A DNA stretch of 64,000 nucleotides from Undaria pinnatifida. Taxonomy: Eukaryota > Sar > Phaeophyceae > Laminariales > Alariaceae. Shown here one piece after another: positions 23,801-37,000 of the stretch. The notes below the pieces were generated by a model. It had not been told where the DNA came from and did no database searches. It saw only the letters and a program-made list of their open reading frames with translations. The position numbers were made by a program, and so were the translations under genes. The stretch spans positions 5,934,137-5,998,136 of the forward strand of contig JABAKD010000023.1 of NCBI GenBank assembly GCA_012845835.1. Reading direction: 5' to 3'. Every line of letters begins with the position of its first letter. Within the stretch, counting starts at the first letter, position 1.

Positions 23801-26800
23801 ATCCGTCGAAACCTGATGAATGAAGCTCGGAATCGGATTCATAAAAAAAATGGTATCTATTAATAGTAATACATTGTTATGATTATTAGTCTATATCGAA
23901 CCCTTGGCATTATCTTACATACTGCACGTGCAGACTATGATTTGTGTGGTGACGTTTTTCACTCTACCAAGTATTTCCTGGAAAAATTCGGAGCGCTGCC
24001 CTGCCCTACAAGAAGCATGGGCACCGTCGAATGCCGGCACCCATGCGGAGCCCTGGTATATATATATATATCTCTATATTATAAAAATTAAAATACACTC
24101 CAGCTGTGAGATCGAAGATTTCGTCGAAACTCATCTTTGCAAGCTGTGTGTGATACTCCGATCGCGCGCATTACGAGTTGTGTGTCCTCATTAAGGATAT
24201 AGGTCGGCGACTCCCCTTACAACTACAGTGTAGCTATCAGGGTCAACAGGATGATTTTAGTCAGTCTGTGCGCGGAAACTATAAAACCCGTTTCTGGGGG
24301 GGACAAAATCTGACAGCTGTGAAGGGAAAGGGAGGCCTGGTTTTGATCAAAAGCGAGCGGGTTTGGAGGGGGGCGGGGGGGGGGGGGGGGGGGTTGGGGC
24401 GGGGGGGGGACGGGGGGGGGGGGTGGGGTTGGGCGGGGGGGGGGGGTTGGGCGAGGGGGGGGGTTTCGGCGGGGGGGGCAGCTCAATATGTGCCTGGAAA
24501 CTATACATTATTTTGAGGGGATAAATGTGACAGATTTGGAAATAATACATCAGTTTATCATGTATATCCTGGGGTAAGTCGTACAATCAGTGAGTAAAGA
24601 GAGGGTGGAGTGTTCGAGGGGGTGGGGTTTGGGATGGGTTGGGGGGGGAGGGTGGGGGGTGGGGGCGGGGGGGGGGCGGGGGGGGGGGGGGGGGGGGGGA
24701 GGGAAGGGCTTCAGGTGAAGGGTTCGTTATACGTGTGGTGCTAGGTCTAGGCTATATATGATCTCATTCTTCCTTTTGGGAATTCGGTCATGATATTTGT
24801 TTCGTCTCGGCCTCATTATGCGATCCTCCGGACTGGAACTTCTCGGTCAAATAGCTTCGTTTGAGCGCCGTCTTCGGGGGGCGGCTCCAATGCCCCGCGC
24901 CCTGCCGTATCCGTTCCGCACCTCGACGTTAACGTTGATAGACGCTGAGCGAGAAAAGCGAGAAATGCGTCTATTTTTGTATTTCGGGCGGTATACGCCC
25001 GAGCTACTCTTGGATCTTGGCATGTGTTGAGCATGAACGAATAAATAAGTGTTGAGGTATTAGTCTAGTGGGTTATTAGTCCGTTTGACCACTTGCAAAA
25101 GGTTAACCAATAGCTTACCCAAACTAAACCTTATAACACTCTCCCCCCCTGAAACGGCGGGATAGCAGGTCGGCCGGACGTACCGGTGGACCTGTCAATA
25201 CATCCAACCCGTATCATTTCCTGGGTATGCCGGGGAGAGTATTTTTCAAGTTTAACATTCGGAAAATCTGAAAAAGTTTATTATGTACGGCGGATGTGGG
25301 ATTTGAACCCACGACCCCGAAAAAGCATGCTCTGTCGACGACGTCATATGCTATGTTATAGATGGGGGACACAGATTGCCCCCTGCAGGTTTGCCAATTG
25401 AGCAGGTCCTCGGATAGTACTCAATTTATTTTCCTTCGTAGAGACGTTGCTTTACTCGATTCCACCAGAGCCCCGGACAGCTTCTGAGATCGGAGGCGCG
25501 TGACTCCGATCTATTTCCTACCTTTTCGGAATAAAAAACGCCAACCTTATCATACAAAACCCATCCAAAGTATCTCAAATTCGGAAAATTACAGGCCTTT
25601 CGAGGCCGTGTCTTTACATAAGGGACATCGTTTCCAAATTGGCATCATTTCCAAAATTGGCATCTGACTTTCTTCCTGACGATGCTTTTTTCATGGCCGC
25701 CTCTAAGCGCTTGTCCTATCGTAGCTACTACTACTGTTGTGCGTCGTTCACTGTCGGCTCAGTGGGTATAGTGCTATATATCCAACGAAGGACGTGTCGT
25801 GAGTACGATTCTCGCTCAGACCATATTTGGTATTCAGGAGCGTGCGCCCTGGAAACGTTATGAATGGTTATGGTAGTGGTTAGAGTTCTCTTGAGTACTG
25901 TTAACTGTATTAAAATAAGAGGCGATTAGACTGATTCTACGATAGCCCCCCCAAAAACCAGCGGTTTTCTTTAACGAACGTTTCATGGCTGCTCGACACG
26001 AGGAAGGATGCTATGAAAAGAGTATCTGCAAATATTGTTTTGTTTGGGGAGGACTATCGAACGATGACGTCAGGGTGGCAAGGGGCACCGTATTTCAGGA
26101 GATACGGCCTGGAGCTGGTTTCAAAACCGGCGATTTCGTTAAAGAAAAGTTGGGGGGGCTACCGTAGAACCACACGATAGCTCTATAGATCCCTCGTGCG
26201 AAGTCGGTGCCAGTTTATCAGCGAACTCGAAAACATATTTATTGACTTTTTGCACAACCCACTCACTGTGAGTTTACTGAGTCACGTGACAATGGGTAGT
26301 GCTGTGTGTCGTGAGTTTGGTTCCCATCGACTTCATACTTGTATTTTTCAAGCTTGCGCGCTGACGGCATTCTGAATGGTTATTTTGGTAGTTTAACATC
26401 TATCTCATGGATTTAGTAGTACTATCCACCGGGCTTCTGAGTCAAGCAATTGAGTAGCTCAGTGAGCAGCGCTGTAGAATTTCTCGGCCAAATCACTTTG
26501 TTCGAAGGCTGCCGTCCAAGCGAGCAGCGGGCAAAATTTTGCATTTTGATTGGTACTCTCCAGTTATTCTTCGGATTTTGATATATGGAAAGGTTGATAA
26601 CATAACACTTGGCAAGACATTACTTCCAAACTGGCGTCATATTTTGTCCCAAAGAAAATAAAAATATTACTGCAAAAAAATCCCTATGGTACGGCGGTAG
26701 GTACACGTGCATACATACACACATCGATATAGACGTGGCAAGCGCACGCATGACTAAACGAGGAGGAGGCAGTAGCGATAACGGTTACGGCGCCAGAAAA

Positions 26801-29800
26801 GCCAAATAGCATCATTGCGAGTAGGTGCGTTCCCGGGGCTTCGAGGGTTGTATTTTACATGCTCCTCCAGTTGTCAAGCTGCGCCGCGCGAAGATGGTAA
26901 TAAGTAGACAGTATCCACGGAAGGCACCGGTGGTGGCATGCATTCGTCCCGGCATCGCATTGGTGGGTGTTATTTTTCCCCGAGAAAACCCTTTGGAGAA
27001 ATTTGTAGGGGCGGTGTGTGGATGGCGTGCTTTGTTGTTGCTGTGATCCTTGACTCCGTTGCTGTGGCCGTTTACCGGTCAAGTGCAAGCGGTCGTGTTG
27101 GTACGTAACTGACAAATAAGCTTGTGTTGCTTCGTGATTGGCGTGCTCCTTGCTGCTGATTGCTGATTAATCATCTCTTCCAGTGAGCTTTTGTTTTTTT
27201 GGCACTCTTGAATTCTACTTATCCAGCTCCTGGACATACAAGCCGTGGTCACAGGTGGCGTTTTTCGTTCCCCCCCACGGTTGATTCTCTCCAATATTTT
27301 TGGCGCATAGGGTTCAGCACCTACCGATCGTCGATTTCTTATCGAGTGTTGCCAACTCCCGCTCTCGCGCTTTCCGCAAATCAATTAGTGCACAAGAAGA
27401 AATCCAACGAAAATATATACGAGTACGCGCTCGGGGGTGATTCAAACTCACGAAGCTGACCTATACCAGGCTCGAGGATAACCTCATACGCCACCGGGGC
27501 AGTGAGTGATATAGACCAGGTCCCCCCGGTGGTCTAGTGGGGTTACACTGTTATTACTACTACTATTAATACAAGCGTTGGTCCTTGAGTAAAATGACTA
27601 CCGTTGTGAGCTTTGTTGACTTTGTTCATTGGCATAAATATATGAGGAAAAAATGATCAACTAATTAATTGCGGAAATCGCTTATTAATAGAAGCGTGGG
27701 TAGGTACAAATTGACGCGAATGGACGAGGAAAGAAAACGCTAAATTATTCTCGCGATAAAAATTAGGGCAGGTACCGTAGTGGGGAGGGTGAAGGGTAGC
27801 CTGCTAGATGACCCCGGATCTGAGATATATTACTTGGAGGGCGAGAGTGGATGGGAAAAAGAAAAAGAAGTGAAGTGTATTACTGCTTGCTGCGGTAATA
27901 TTACTATACCCACGCAAGCTGAACCGATCGACTCGATCTGGACTGACACTGCTGTATTATGCAAATGGTCCATGTACAACTTCTCTAATCACAGGCCAGT
28001 ATGAGATGATAGTCATTGAATTTGGTGAAATTCATAGCGAGTGCTGTTTTTCTCTATCCCCGAACCCCGGCCGAGCCATTAAATCGAAGGTTGGATTATA
28101 CTGTACGGGGTGGTATCGAGGCAGGGGGTCAAATGAAATGTCTGCGTACCGCGGGGTCGGGGTGTACGAATAGAAATTCAGCAGCAGCGCGAGTTGCCCA
28201 TTTTTTTTTCTAGTTCTAATTTCCTTGAAGGACTTTTTGAACCGGGGTTGGACCGTGTTCTGCATTGCTGGCGTTGTATACGAACCTCAGCTAGCTAAGG
28301 CTTCCACACCGTGCGGAGTGGTGTTGACCCGGGAGCAGTCGGTTTTTGGCCCCGGTTCGCTGCAGTTGATGGGGTATGGAAGGATTTGTGTAACGGCGGT
28401 AGAGCCCTGAACTCATCGGGTGCGTCGGAACGCCCCCCGCCCGTTTGTTGGTCTATCTCCTCCATGGGTGTCTCTGGCTCTACGAGCTGCACTGACAATC
28501 AACGATAAGCCAATGCGACTAGATGATTGTCGCACCATCATGCGGAGCTGTGTCGACCCACAGCAGAAATCGGATATCGTCCCCGGTTAGTCAGGATTTC
28601 TGAAATGGGTAGAGGACTCTATATCCTCCCATGGTGGCACTGCCCTTACACCAGAGCCGCAGCCAATCAGCGATAAGCCAATATGGTTGGGGTTCCACTT
28701 TGTGTGAAGTTGTATCGACACGGTAGGTCATCGTTATTGTTCCCACGTTTTTGGAGCTGTGGAGATTCGAGGATTCATGAATCGGGGATGCAACCCTATC
28801 TTCCCTGTGTGCGACGGAAATGCCTCCCATTGATTGGCCACTATCCGCCTAGGACGGCGCTGTGGAGCTCTAACCAATCAGCGACTTGCCAACATGTATG
28901 GGGTTTTCTCACCGTAAAGGGTGGTGTCGACCCGAGAAAGTTCGGTTTGCCTTCCCCGGTTGATGGAAGTTCTGGAGGCGTGGAAGGACCTCTGGACAGG
29001 GGATGGGACCCTATATACTCCGGAGGTGGAGCTGGCTCAACATGCAAATCATGGCGAATAAAAAAATCAGTCGGCCGTTGGGGTTGGGATTTCCATACCG
29101 TGCGCAGAGGTATCAACCCGGATTATATCCGTGTTCGTCCCCGGGTTGTCGGGGTTGTACATTTGTGGATGAGTTACGATCCCGGCATGAGACCCTTTCG
29201 GGCCCGGATGCCGCCTATTTTGTGTATGAATCCTGGCCAATGGGCGATCAGACGAAAATGACATGTTTATATTTTCGTCTGTAAAAACTCGAGTCTGAAA
29301 TTCTTGACTGTGAAAATTGTAAGCAGTGCAGTAGCGTACTGTATCTACAAGATGTGAGCGACCTACACAGCTAGCAACAAGCAGCAGCATTTCAATAGCA
29401 TTCGAGGAGTTAAATGACGAAAGCATCCATACCACCGTGTTTCGCGCCTGAAACGACGTCAGCACGGTTAACACGACCAGACAACACACAGACAGTCGAC
29501 CTGGGAGGATCGGATCGTGATGATACTATTCTATTTTCATATCATGCATTGTGTACTTTAGAAGCTGGCTCGGTGCGCGTCTCTCGTATCTACGAAGACA
29601 ACACGGAGCGGACATGGCCAATCACTTTATCGGCCCCGGATGCTTGATCGAGTAAAAATATCGTAAGAAACACACTGGACACGTTTCGTTGTCCTACTAA
29701 AGTGGCAGTCGTCGTGTGGTCAGATTTATCTGATCGAAACCTGATGAATGAAGCTCGGAATCGGATTCACTAAGAAAATCGGTAACTACTAATAGTAGTA

Positions 29801-30954
29801 CGTGGTTATGATTTTTAGTCTAAATCGAACTCTTGGCGTTATCTTATACATACTGTACGCGCAGACTATGATTGTGTGTGGTGGCTTTTTTTATCTAGAC
29901 CAAGACTTAGTATTGAATGGAACAATTCGGAGTGCTGCCCTGCCCTGCCCGAAGCATGGGTGCCGGCATATGCCGGCACCCATGCGGAGCCCTTCCAATA
30001 TAATTTTTTCATACATTGCAGGGAGGTAGAAATTTAGACCTGTAATGGACGGTCGCCTGCAGGTGGTAGTCTAGGCCTATTGTGCGATCGTCTTAAACTG
30101 TGGCGCCGTCGAAGACTTTATTCTGCAGTGATCTTGGCCGCCGTGGGTACAACCCTGGTTTGATTCTACGGCAACTTTATGTCCTTCTGGTCACGTATCT
30201 CCCAAACCTTAAACATCTTACTCTATCACGACCAGAGCTGATAAAGGTGAGGTCCAGAATTTCAATGGCTCTACCTTACATTTTGATTTTGGCATAACGC
30301 GCCTAGTCCAACCGCTATCTAGGACCTCGTGAGAAAAAGAGGCAACGGCATATGCTTCAAATCGTCTTCATCTGCCATCGCCGTTGGTGCGGACGTACGA
30401 TCAAAAATGATGCTGTCATTCGATAACGGCCTCCTGTGCTGCACCTGTCGGCAAGTATATGATATAATTAACCCTTAATATTTTCGTAGGTATCTGTCAG
30501 GCACAACGTTTTAGGCGCAGCAGTCCTCCCGATCCAAGTGGTAATGGTAAGTAAACCAGCTGGTGGGTTGATTCCAGCACGCACGACTGCTGGGCGGGTG
30601 GGTCTTTTGTCTTATGCACCGCCTGTCCCCGGGATTGTTTTTCTCTATTCACTTGTGGTAAGTATGCGATTATTGTAAATTAAACTGGAGTAGACAGGTC
30701 GGCCGCTTCTGGGCTTCGAAAAACAAACTAGCCCTGACGCCGGCTCTGCGCTGTTGCTGGGCTACTACCGGTGTAGTTTGGGCTGCGGATAATGCTCTGC
30801 GCGGTTGCTCCTGCTGCGACAGTACACCGGTCCTACGACATAGCCCTCGGTTGGTCGAGCGTCCTGTATGTTGTTGCGGTTGCTGTATGTTGTTGCTGTA
30901 CGTTGTTGCTGTATGTTGTTGCTGTAAGTTGTTGCTGTATGTTGTTGCTGTTGC

Positions 30955-31033
<79 letters not shown>

Positions 31034-34000
31034 GCTGTTGTCGTTGTTGTTGTCGTTGTTGTTACTGCTGCTGTACGTACTGCTTGTATTCCGCTGGTGC
31101 GCCCGCGCTACGCTATATCATACCTTGCACGTAATACTTGGTATTAACCGGACAAATCAATTGGCAGTAGTAACCGTCTGAGTACCCATTATCACGTGCG
31201 AGTATCAGCATATGACTTCCTTTTGCAAATATCGCATGACGACACAGATCAATTACGGTTGAAAATGTTTGCTTCTAGGACCGATACAAAGCTCCCCCAT
31301 ATAGCTAAGACTATCACTAACGACGTAGATGTCATGTGCTTCATGCTCATCGTCATATATCCAAACTCAACATTCATGCCCGTCCGACATTCGGGCAAAG
31401 GGGCCGCCTCAAATTCGAGGTACAAACATGGGCGAAGATCGCGCAACTATAGTACGCTCACGCTATGTGGTCCCCTCACATGCACCCTGGTAGCCGATAG
31501 CGCAGTATTTGTCAGGGTCTTGGCCCCCTGTACAGGCTTCGGGGCGGTAACACTCGAGCATGTCTTCAACCCATACGAAGGGACGATAGTAGCCAGCTGC
31601 AAGTGTAAGGGTTTCGGTTGTGGTGCCGCCCGATCGAGCATCGGTTCCTTTGGGTAGCTCCTTGCAGACGGGGGTTTGCGAGTCGACAGATACACCGTCA
31701 GGGATGGCAGTTTTGTCGGCCGAACATCCTTTGCACACGTTGACGAAAGTAGATACATTATCCTGTTGTCGCACCAAGAGAACACGAGCATCCGCATACG
31801 GGAATCTGTTGAGGACGGTGACCACAAACAATGCGATTGCTGTCGCCGGAGAAGATTCTTAAAGATATGCAGTAAAACTTATTCGGGGGTGTCGCAAGTC
31901 GAAAATGCGGAACACCGGCGTTCAAATCATGTGTATGTGCTACTGCCGTTCTCGCTGCGTCTGTATGCCTTTTTTTTGTTTCCTGGTGTAACAAGGTCCG
32001 ACAACACGTGTGTTATATCGCTGTTGCGTAAAATGTGAATGTGTTATCACCGTGTCTCGGACTCCTCCCCCTGCTGTGCCCCAACCACCCACGTACATCA
32101 TTGTTGTCGTACAGGCGAGAGCTTGGAGCACGGCTGCCGTTGTGCCGATGCTACGGAACTGATGTTGTATTGCTGTGTGCATGCTATTGTGTACTGATGC
32201 TGTGGCTGCGACGCTCAGCGGCTGCTGTTGAAAAACGGTAACACCGCTCTTCTTGATAACTTTGTGTTCCGTTTGCCTACGTCAGCACATACTGTGACGA
32301 TACATGCAGAGGAAAACACGCATGAATACAGAAGCACCGTTCGTGGCTGTTACAAAGGAGTTATGCTGCTATAGATGGTGATGAATAGTACTCTGTATAG
32401 CGGGCGGCAAAGCGGAGCGGGGCTAAAACAATTTGAGAGCGGAGCACGCTATTATTTACGGGAGCGCGAAAACTCAAGGCTTTTCGATGCACCTGTCTGT
32501 TTCAATGAAGCGGAACACATCTCCTTCGTGAAAAACGCCAGTTAGTTCAGCGACGTTGAAAGCTCTAAGCACCACGACAGAGCTCGGCTAGGATGCAGAC
32601 ATGCGTCGTAATGTACCGACGGTTAGCTTGCCCACCCCGAAGCCAACGTGTGAGTAAAGACCCTCGGCCGCCCGAGAACAGCATGCCAAAACCTAAACGT
32701 GCATTCTTGACATAAACAACGTCTTTACTACAACCAATGCAAGACGTGTGCTACGATAGCGGAAGCATTTCAGGGACGATCTATATATTACGGTTGGAGT
32801 TTTTCAACCGAAGAACTACGCAATACCGTTGGATTCCGGTTACGATTTACGATAGGTTTATCTCATACCTACGCGTGCGAGTAGACCATCAGGGTGATCA
32901 TTGTGTGGAGCGTATCACTTTTGTGAAGTACACTTATGCGGCGATGTGTAGAACTGCTAGCGTGAAGACTCTTGCATTCACTACGTGCATCCTTACTGTG
33001 CCGTATCATGCGTATCTTGGGCGACAAATGTTACGATCACCGGTCGTGCCTTTTTTAGTACTCATTCCTGAACAAACCAAGAGCAGATCCTACTACACAT
33101 CACACCACAGAATCGGCTATTACTTGTCATAACTCGATTGCGAACATATTATGTACGTGGACCAAGCCCATAGTCGTATGCCCCTTCAACATGGCGTCCG
33201 TTCCCGTCGAGTCCACCGCGGCTTGCATGCGCTTCTCACCAAAGACTCATAGGTTGCATACTGCCCGAGAGGACAATACAAAGCGTTTCCCCAGAACCCG
33301 ACGTTGCCAAAGCGAACCCTCGACGATGCACAAACACTGGCGATTGCCATGCCCTCGTCGCCGGCCCTGTTGGCCGTGAAATTCGAGCTGTACACTTCAA
33401 GGATCCCAGCCAGATAGATCGCCCCCCCCGAAGTCCCTGTTACATTACGGGGCAAAACGACTGTTGTTTTGGAAGAGCTACTGGATTATTAGGTATATGC
33501 GTACTGCAAACCAAACTTCTGATGATGTTGTTGGCATCTGGAACGCACCAAAGAACGTGTCAACCGTTGTTGTCATTTAAGGTTCGAGGAATCTTTTTAC
33601 AAGGCTCCAGTTGAACGTTTATTTGGCCACTGACATACCACCCACCCAGCAGCACAACCGTAAACGGTGTCACTCGAGTCATGGTCAGCCTGTTTACGGT
33701 TCAGGAGGGTTTAATACAAATGGGCACCTCGAAGGTAAATACCAGACGTTTAATGTTTGTGAGAAGATGTCCCATCTCGTCCATCTTAGCCTTGCGTGGA
33801 AAATGGGCACAAGGCACCACACGTTAATCAGCCTTTGCTCATTTTTTTCTCCACCCTGCTCTGCAACAGCTGCTGCTGAGATTCCTTACCGTGCGGTCAA
33901 CCTGTCAGAAATAAAACTTCGTTGTGCAGGTTTGTCGCAAGACGATTGTGAACCGTTTGCGCCGTAATAACTTACTTGCGTAGTTTCCGTAAAAGGTGGA

Positions 34001-37000
34001 GCCATTCACGATGTCAAGCCCCGCTTCGTCGTACAAGTAGATCGCGCCACCGTTTGTAGCCGTGTTGTCCTCAAACATGCAGTTCCTGTATTCCCTGACA
34101 CTACTGTATGCTGGGGAAGCCATATATATGGCACCTCCGCAGTCAGCGGTGTTTGATGTAAACACCACATCGCTAACATTCACTTCATTCGGTTCATCGA
34201 AAAATATGGCACCTCCTTGGTACTGTGCTGCATTCCCGGTAAAGATTGTGCTCCTTCCAATCGAAAGGGTGCTACGTCCGGCGGAGAATATCGCACCTGC
34301 CGAGAATCGATTCGGAATCAAACATATAGGACGTAAAGGTGTCTTTCCAGTCAGGGTAAACTCCGGGGTGTACAAGGGGGGCCTCGCCGAGGCGAGCTGA
34401 CACCCGCATACGGCTCCGGGCACACCCGGCATAGTCGGGGACGTGAAAGGCAAGTCGACCAAAAAGTCACCAGGTACTGCCAAACGGTTTAGGGAAATAG
34501 AAACAGTGGCAAAACGTACTGCCAAGGGGTTGAGGAATTACGAAACAAACGGGATAACATAGGTGAGTAACTCAATAATGGGGAGAGTCCTAATTCAGAA
34601 GGTAACGGATAGAACTAACAACCTGAATGGTCAGGCGGAGTCGAACGTGCAACCACCCAATCTGGCACGAAAGCACCAATATGAATGCAGTAGAATTTCA
34701 TAAGTAAAATGTGAAAATGGCGCATGGACACGACACCATCATCGAACATCCCGTGCACGGAAAGCCACAGGCATGCGTCAACACGGTGTTGTGACCACAA
34801 TGGGTGTGTGCAGGCCCCGTTTTCTATTCGAAGACATGCAAAGGTGACACCAAAGTGTCCGTTAAGATACCTTGTTATGAGGAAGAAACGGGACAGTTCG
34901 GAAAAGGTGTTGAGGTAAACCAGAGAGCAAAAGGAAAGAAGGGAGACTGGTCATGGTGGGCTGGATTGCCGCTAAATCATCACCGAAAAATGCCCGCAGT
35001 CCGGTGAAACATCGGGAGTTCGGGACAACCTTAACGTACTCAAGACTACCTTTAGATCAAAGTTTCACCTAAAATTCAACGTAATATTCGACGTAAGTTT
35101 GAACTGATTATCTTGTTCCGTGCGAATAAAAACATCGCTTCTGGTATTGAGCTGCATTACGCGAAGGTTGTCCGTAGTGGTTAGACTGTTTCCACAAAAA
35201 AAAAAGTAACATGCATTGGTCCGGCTATCGCATCGGCGGTTGGTTCCTTTCCTCGAGAAGACTCTTTGGAGAAGTACACGGGGTGTGGAAGGCGTCCGTT
35301 GTTATTGCTGTGGCGCCTGTCTCCGTTCCTGAAGTGGTCGTGTTAGTACGTAACTGACAATATAGATGGGCGATCGATATTGTAGTACGCAGCTTGCAAA
35401 ATGTGAGTATCGACTCTAGCTTATCGCCTAACTCACAGCTGAGGTCATAAGATTTGTTTTTTTTAAAATGTTGTGTTGCTTAGACTAGTACATGACGTGC
35501 TCCATGCTGCTGACTGCTGATTGAGAATCTCTAGTGAGTTATATAGAGCCGGTCGCCCGGTGGTCTAGTGGCTGCCCTTGATTACTTCTGTCGTTGGTCT
35601 TTGAAATTTATTTCCACCGTTGTGAGATATTTCACTTTTCTATTTGCAGAAATGCAGAAAAAAAATCAAGACACAAGCAAGTGCTTAGAACGCCTAGCAG
35701 CGTGGGTAGGTACACATAGGTAGACGCGAATCGGCGAGAGAAGAAAATGCTGCATTCGCGCGAAAAAAATTCAAGCATGTACCGTAGTGGGGACGGGGCA
35801 GGAGGGCCCGCTATGACCCCGGATCTGAGCTATACTACTGGGAGGGAGGGCGAGAGTAGTGCGAGGATAATAAATGGGATGGGAAAAAAAGCGATACAAT
35901 ATGAGAACATCTTTCAGACAAGCTACACCAACCAGCAATTACAGCAGAGTACACGTACAGTGGGGGTATTCCGATTCAAATTAACTCTGTGACAAGCCGA
36001 AGCAGACGCTCATTGCTTTTATTTGTTGTCAGGGCAATATATTATGGCTGTTCATGTATGCCGAGACATGTCGATGTGACTGCTCTTGTATCCCGGACGG
36101 CTTTATCTTTGAGACATTCTGGACACCAACTAGTGATATATAGATTACTTCCTGAGGTCAAAGCGTTTTGTAAGAATTGCGGTCGCATGGCGAATCTTTG
36201 CCGTGCGCGAGTAGTATTCATGAAACCTGAGAAAAGATTAGCGAGCTTAGTCAGGTTTCACCATCAGCGAATGAGATCGAAATGTTCAGCAAATGTTGTC
36301 GTTGTCGCCTAAGCAACAAAGAGGTGCTTATGCACAGCAAGTATTGCATGATTATTCCACCATTATTATGCGAGTCAAATAGGCACTCCTTTGGCCTCAG
36401 TTCACCGTTGTTACGCTCGAGTTGTGCCAGTCTTAGTTCCACTTACCAGTAGTTATTGTTTAAAGACCTCAGTTTTGCTTAAAACAGTGCTTGTAGCCAA
36501 GGGGGGGGGGGGGATTAACCCTGGATACAAATAGTACTTGGTCCATTTATGTTGCGTTTCCTGCTGCCGTTGTTGACAAATAGTGTTTCTCGACCTCATT
36601 TTGAGCGTGCTAGCTCCGCACACCAATCTAATATATTGTCAAAATCGCCATTTTGTGCGACCCATCATACAAAAAAAAACTGGTCGAATTGCGCTCGCAT
36701 TGCGAACGTTTGCCGTGTGCGAGAAGTATGCGACAAAAACGAGTCGGTCGGTCGAAATAACTGTGAGCTATCGCAAAAATATATATATAAAAAGATATTG
36801 AGTCATACTCGCGTTCTCACCGCCATTTTCGGAGGCCGAGTTGTCGACAAATTGGGCGCGGCCGTTGATGTCAATCCTCGAGCCGTAGGCGTAAATAGCA
36901 CCTGTTTCAACGTGAATAGCGGACGAACATGCGCAATATTTGACTGATCCCCATGAATATCGTAGGAATCTTCATCCCGCGTTGGTACTACGTTCGGAGA

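Larger units (their letters stand above)
21321..24057 (+). repeat. 3-kb dispersed unit, copy 1
   Basis: Direct relative of 26,938-29,993, diverged by substitutions and small indels. It lacks the first 250 bp, its left edge being the tail of the included SINE. Shared landmarks are GTAATCACAGG-type spacer at about 22,110, TCAGCTAGCTAAGGCTTCCA (22,410), GAACGCCCCCCGCC (22,550) and CACCCATGCGGAGCCC (24,038). Also in intron 6. Confidence 0.75.
26938..29993 (+). repeat. 3-kb dispersed unit, copy 2 (most complete)
   Basis: It is similar in order along most of its length to 21,321-24,057, about 5.9 kb to the left in the same orientation. Contents in order: flank with GAGAAAACCCTTTGGAGAA, an inserted SINE, a tRNA-like head CCCCGGTGGTCTAGTGG, a tandem array of about 180-bp units (28,040-29,270), an AT-rich part with TGATGAATGAAGCTCGGAAT, and a terminal palindrome. 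It lies within intron 6 of the beta-helix gene. Confidence 0.75.
20959..31479 (-). other. Intron 6 of the beta-helix gene (10.5 kb)
   Basis: GTGAGG at 31,479 to ACAG at 20,959. It holds both large copies of the 3-kb unit, two SINEs, MITE B copy 2, a GATCGAAG element, two G-tracts, a tRNA-like repeat and the TTG microsatellite. No independent gene was recognised inside it. Confidence 0.7.

Noticed and set aside
24178-24586. Glycine/proline-rich open frames of 79-112 codons
   Set aside because: They are produced by poly-G/poly-C runs. No coding signal outside the runs.
25282-25345. tRNA gene on the minus strand
   Set aside because: Good T arm and 3' acceptor strand, but no matching 5' half. 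Treated as part of a tRNA-derived repeat.
30792-31181. 129-codon poly-Leu and 98-codon poly-Val frames
   Set aside because: Translation of the TTG microsatellite in different frames, inside an intron.
34297-34525. Upstream extension of the exon 4 reading frame as coding
   Set aside because: A strong acceptor lies at 34,297, and the extension has no coil motifs and no junction to exon 3 in frame.
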